DNA from: CAZGAQ01 sp964523405
GTDB lineage: Bacteria; Planctomycetota; Phycisphaerae; UBA1845; Fen-1342
Length of the DNA: 64,000 bases
Assembly (NCBI GenBank): GCA_964523405.1
Contig: CAZGAQ010000022.1
Span: 22,447-86,446 of the forward strand
Reading direction: 5' to 3'
A program made the translations under genes and the position numbers. Each line of letters starts with the position of its first letter. Position 1 is the stretch's first letter. The notes under the pieces are model-generated. The model had not been told where the DNA came from, made no database searches, and saw only the letters and a program-made list of their open reading frames with translations. Shown here one piece after another: positions 60,970 to 64,000 of this stretch.

Positions 60970-61219
60970 GGGATCTCCAGTCGTTTAGTACGGCAATATA
61001 GCGTGGGAGGAACGCGAAGGCAGCAGGGAACAGCTCTCAGCCTGCAGCGGGAGGGAGGCAAGGGTAAGTTGGGGGAAGGCAGATTCGTCAGTCGTGACAC
61101 TCCTTCGGAATGACGGCGCGCGCGGCGGTGGCTGGGATGCGCTGCAAGGCAGAGCCACGCAGTACGTCAGGCAGGGACGCCCTATTTGGCGGGCAGAGAC
61201 GCCCGCCCTACTTGGGGGT

Positions 61220-63463
61220 TCACGCGCGGCGGAGGCGGAGGGAGTTGATGACGACGGTCAGTGAGCTGAGCATCATGGCGGCGGTGGCGAGAGCGGGGGG
61301 CAAGGGGGCGAAGGCGGCGACGGGGAGCATGATGAGGTTGTAAGCGGCGGCCCAGAAGAGGTTCTGCTTCATGATGCGGGCGCCGGCGCGGGAGATGCGG
61401 ACCGCTTCGGCGATGAGGCGCGGGGAGTGGCCGATGAGGCAGATGTCGGCGGCCTCGCGGGCGACGTCGGCGCCGGTGCCGAGAGCGATTCCGACCTGAG
61501 CGGCCGCGAGGGCGGGGGCGTCGTTGATGCCGTCGCCGACCATCGCGACGTGTCCGGCGCGGGCGGCGCGGTCCTGAACCCGAGCGAGTTTATCCGCCGG
61601 GGTCAGCTCGGCCTCGAAGGCGTCAACGCCGAGGGCTTGGGCGACGCGCGCGACGGCGCCGCGCTGGTCTCCGGAGAGGATGCGCACGCGGGTGCCGAGG
61701 GCGTGCAGGGCGGCGACGGCGGCCGGGGACTCGGGATGGAGGGGGTCGGTGATTTCGAGCAGCGCGGCGACGTGACCGGCGAGCGCGACCCAGACGACGC
61801 TGCTGCCGGCCGCGGCGAGCGCGGCGGCGCGGGGCTGGTGCGGGGTTGTGTCGATGTTGTTGGATGCCAGCCAGGCGGCGTTTCCGACGACGACGCGGGT
61901 GCCATTGACATTGCCGGCGACACCGGCGCCGGGCTGGAGGCTGAGGTCGGCAAGGGGGGGAATGGGGAGGTGGCGCTGTTCGGCGGCAGCGACGATGGCG
62001 CGGGCGAGGGGGTGCTCGCTGAGGCGCTCGAGGGCGCCGGCGGCGGTGAGCACGCGGGTTTCGTCGGCATCATGCACCAGTTCGATGTGCTGCAGAGCGG
62101 GGCGGCCGAGGGTGAGCGTCCCGGTCTTGTCGAGGAGGACCTCGCGGACCTGGCCAGCGGCTTCGAGGGCATTGGCGTCGCGGACAAGGATGCCGCGCTG
62201 GGCGGCGCGGGTGGTGCCAACGAGGACGGCGGTGGGGATGGCGAGGCCCATGGCGCAGGGGCAGGCGACAACCAGCACGGCGATGGTGCGCTGGAGGGCG
62301 ACGAAGGTCTCGACGCCGCCCAGCCATTTCCAGCCGGCAAACGTCGCGAAGGCGAGGAGCAGGACGGTGGGGACGAAGATGGCGGCGACGCGGTCAGCGA
62401 AGCGTTGCCAGCGCGGCTTGCTCATCTGGGCCTGTTCGACGAGGCGGCCGACACGGGCGGCGGCGCTGTCGGCGCCGGTGGCCGTGGCGTGGAAATCGAT
62501 GAGGCCGTCGAGGACGCGGGTACCGCCGAAGACGCGGTCGCCGGTGGTGCGTTCGACGGGTAGGGATTCGCCGGTAAGCAGGGCTTCATCGATGCTGGCG
62601 CGGCCGGTGAGGATTTCGCCATCCACGGGGATGGGGGCCTGGGCCGGGACGCGCAGGAGGTCGCCGGGGCGGACGGAGGCGATGGGGACGGTTTCGGTAC
62701 GTGCCCCAATGACGCGGAGGGCGGTGCGGGGGAGGCGTTGGAGGAGGGCGGCCAGGGCGGCACCGGCTTGGCCGCGGGCGCGAGCCTCGAGGTGTTTCCC
62801 GAGTCCGACGAACAGGACGATCATGACGGCGGCGTCGAAGAGGATGAGTTCGTGGGTGTGTGTGGCGAGCCCGGCGAGGCCGGCCGTGAAGGCGGTGAGG
62901 GCGCCGAGACTGACGAGGAGGTCCATATTGGCGCTGCGGTGGAGGAGCGCGCGAGCGGCGCCGGAGAGCATCGAGCCGGCCGCGAGGGCGAGGACGGCTG
63001 CGGTGAGAACGATCTGGGCTCCGGGATGGGTAAAGGGGGCGAGGGCGGCGGCGAACCAGGCGGGGGTGGCGCCGGGGGGCAGGGACATGAGCAGGTGAGA
63101 GAGCATGATGGGGAGGCCGAGGAGTGTGGCGAGGATGAGGCGGCGGGCCGCAGCGCGGAGGCGGAGGTCGCGATCGTCGGGATGGCTCTCGCCGGATGCG
63201 AGGGTAGTTGGGGCGGCCGCGGGCGTGTACAGCTCGGCGGTGTAACCGGCGGCTTGCAGGGCGGAGATGAGGGGGCCGGGGGGGACGGCGGAGCCGGGCG
63301 CGAGGGCGACCGAGGCGCGTTCGGTGGCGAAGTTGGCGCTGGCGGCTTGGACGCCGGGGACGCGGCGGAGGGCGTTTTCGACAGCGGTGACGCAGCCGGC
63401 ACAATGCATGCCGTGGATGCGGAGCTCGAGGGTTGCGGGTTGGTCTGCGGAGGTGGGCATCAT
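61220..63463 (-). CDS. copA: Copper-translocating P-type ATPase
   Basis: 747 residues. N-terminal heavy-metal domain with GMHCAGC (Cys21, Cys24), a helical pair before the transport core, the actuator loop LLTGESLPV, the CPC channel motif in VACPCAMGLAIPT, DKTGTLT phosphorylation Asp, SEHPLA and GDGINDAPALA. Late helices have AAYNLIMLP and AAMMLSSLTVV, the YN and MxxSS positions that bind Cu+ (P1B-1 type). In CPCAMGLAIPTA Met and Ile stand where Leu and Thr are usual. Exports Cu+ or loads cuproproteins. No chaperone gene is adjacent. Confidence 0.93.
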   Translation of the reverse strand: MMPTSADQPATLELRIHGMHCAGCVTAVENALRRVPGVQAASANFATERASVALAPGSAVPPGPLISALQAAGYTAELYTPAAAPTTLASGESHPDDRDLRLRAAARRLILATLLGLPIMLSHLLMSLPPGATPAWFAAALAPFTHPGAQIVLTAAVLALAAGSMLSGAARALLHRSANMDLLVSLGALTAFTAGLAGLATHTHELILFDAAVMIVLFVGLGKHLEARARGQAGAALAALLQRLPRTALRVIGARTETVPIASVRPGDLLRVPAQAPIPVDGEILTGRASIDEALLTGESLPVERTTGDRVFGGTRVLDGLIDFHATATGADSAAARVGRLVEQAQMSKPRWQRFADRVAAIFVPTVLLLAFATFAGWKWLGGVETFVALQRTIAVLVVACPCAMGLAIPTAVLVGTTRAAQRGILVRDANALEAAGQVREVLLDKTGTLTLGRPALQHIELVHDADETRVLTAAGALERLSEHPLARAIVAAAEQRHLPIPPLADLSLQPGAGVAGNVNGTRVVVGNAAWLASNNIDTTPHQPRAAALAAAGSSVVWVALAGHVAALLEITDPLHPESPAAVAALHALGTRVRILSGDQRGAVARVAQALGVDAFEAELTPADKLARVQDRAARAGHVAMVGDGINDAPALAAAQVGIALGTGADVAREAADICLIGHSPRLIAEAVRISRAGARIMKQNLFWAAAYNLIMLPVAAFAPLPPALATAAMMLSSLTVVINSLRLRRA

Positions 63464-63798
63464 CTGTGATGATAGTCCGGGGCGGCGTTGGGAGGGTGGG
63501 GCGGGAGGGTGCGGGGCTGGCGGGAAACCGTCGAGGTGGGTGAAGTGGGGGGTGGGGGGACGAAATCGCGTCGGCAGTCCGGAACCGCCGTTGCGTCAGC
63601 GGACGGGCGCAGCTAAACTCCCCGGCTGCCTGGTATGGGGCGCCCATACGTGCGCAACTTCAATCGCTGCAGTCTCCAAACGGTCGCGGCGGGCGGCCAG
63701 CGGAACGGAAGGCTGAGCGAGACGGGTGCGTGGGCCTCGTTGCGGCGGCGGGCGGACCGTGGGAACCGGTCGGCCCGCTGAGAGCGAAGGAGATCCGG
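63464..63798. other. G-rich intergenic region before the last gene
   Basis: About 335 bases without a gene. The + strand from 63480 to 63560 is a run of G-tracts (GGGAGGGTGGGGCGGGAGGG) that could form a G-quadruplex on either side of the divergent promoters of copA and the next gene. Confidence 0.4.
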
Positions 63799-64000
63799 AT
63801 GTCATCTGTGGTGCGAGTCTGGAGCGTGGCGGCGGTGCTCGCTTTGGTGGCGGTTCCCGCGGCGGTGGCCCAAAGCGAGGCGTTCAAGAGCGCCGTGCAG
63901 TTGTACGAGCGTCAGGACTATGTTGGGGCGCAGCAGGCGCTGCTGAAGCTGGACCGGGCGAGCCTGAGCGACGAGGAGCGCGAACGGATCGACGAGCTGC
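63799..64000 (+). CDS. Start of a secreted TPR-like protein (cut by window edge)
   Basis: 67 codons before the edge, from ATG at 63799 with AAGGAG seven bases upstream. Signal peptide about 1-23 (MSSVVRVWSVAAVLALVAVP, then AAVAQ). After it the sequence looks like a TPR or tetrad helix (SEAFKSAVQLYERQDYVGAQ, ALLKLDRASLSDEER). Exported protein; family not decided. Confidence 0.7.
   Translation, partial: MSSVVRVWSVAAVLALVAVPAAVAQSEAFKSAVQLYERQDYVGAQQALLKLDRASLSDEERERIDEL

Overview
The window is very G+C-rich, densely coded bacterial DNA, most like a member of the Planctomycetota (class Phycisphaerae or a close uncultured relative). This rests on family style, not on a marker gene. The clues are secreted proteins with dockerin-like GDxNCDGxINxxDID repeats, small membrane proteins starting with a CxxCGYxLDxLPxPRCPECGRxFDP zinc ribbon, an FtsX/LolC permease beginning YKLFLTLRYL, a formylglycine-enzyme-like (SUMF1) domain, and a homodimeric pyruvate dehydrogenase E1. 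No rRNA, tRNA, CRISPR array, insertion sequence or prophage was recognised.

Layout. 1-1.7 kb: the 5' part of an Ala/Pro-linker protein and a truncated SDR relic. 1.8-5.1 kb: five tandem paralogous zinc-ribbon membrane proteins. 5.2-6.3 kb: a topoisomerase VI A subunit (Spo11-like) with no B subunit in the window. 6.7-11.6 kb: a LolD/FtsX-type exporter and a six-hairpin glycosidase. 11.7-15.8 kb: a sulfur amino-acid operon (Rrf2 regulator, CysK, cystathionine beta-synthase, cystathionine gamma-lyase/synthase) behind a good promoter with candidate operators. 15.8-23 kb: a membrane tyrosine phosphatase, a GT-C-type membrane protein, CoaD, a purple-acid-phosphatase-like enzyme, a PhnD-like lipoprotein, a PyrK-like flavoprotein, a structured RNA with an intrinsic terminator, and MutT. 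23-29 kb: a TPR protein with a probable ATT start, an orphan sugar-type ABC ATPase, a thioredoxin-fold/TPR protein without CxxC, and L21 overlapped by a secreted protein. 29-37 kb: AceE, then an M48 protease, two SDRs and a PhyH dioxygenase on the opposite strand. 37-39 kb: an archaeal-type GatE. 39.3-44 kb: membrane proteins, LeuCD and GcvT. 44-45.7 kb: a visibly AT-richer island with a Fic protein and its own operator-promoter. 46-53.4 kb: a HAD protein, a dockerin-SUMF1 protein, and ValRS carrying repeat-derived insertions. 53.5-64 kb: a PDZ protein, an anti-sigma/ECF sigma pair, an M42-like peptidase, two CNNM/CorC-type proteins, a phosphodiester glycosidase, a Cu+ ATPase, and the start of a secreted protein.

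How parts work together. CysK makes cysteine from O-acetylserine, and CBS plus the gamma-family enzyme link homocysteine, cystathionine and cysteine; the Rrf2 gene at the head of the operon is the obvious regulator. LeuCD is the isomerase step of leucine (or a related 2-oxoacid) synthesis. ECF sigma and anti-sigma overlap by 4 bases and are followed by a secreted PDZ protein, a normal envelope-stress arrangement.

Most worth checking: the lone TopVI-A and the GatE (two information-processing proteins usually associated with archaea), the unidentified RNA at about 22.3-22.4 kb, the five-gene zinc-ribbon array, and a purine-rich GGGATCAA-type repeat that follows stop codons and also lies in frame inside valS.
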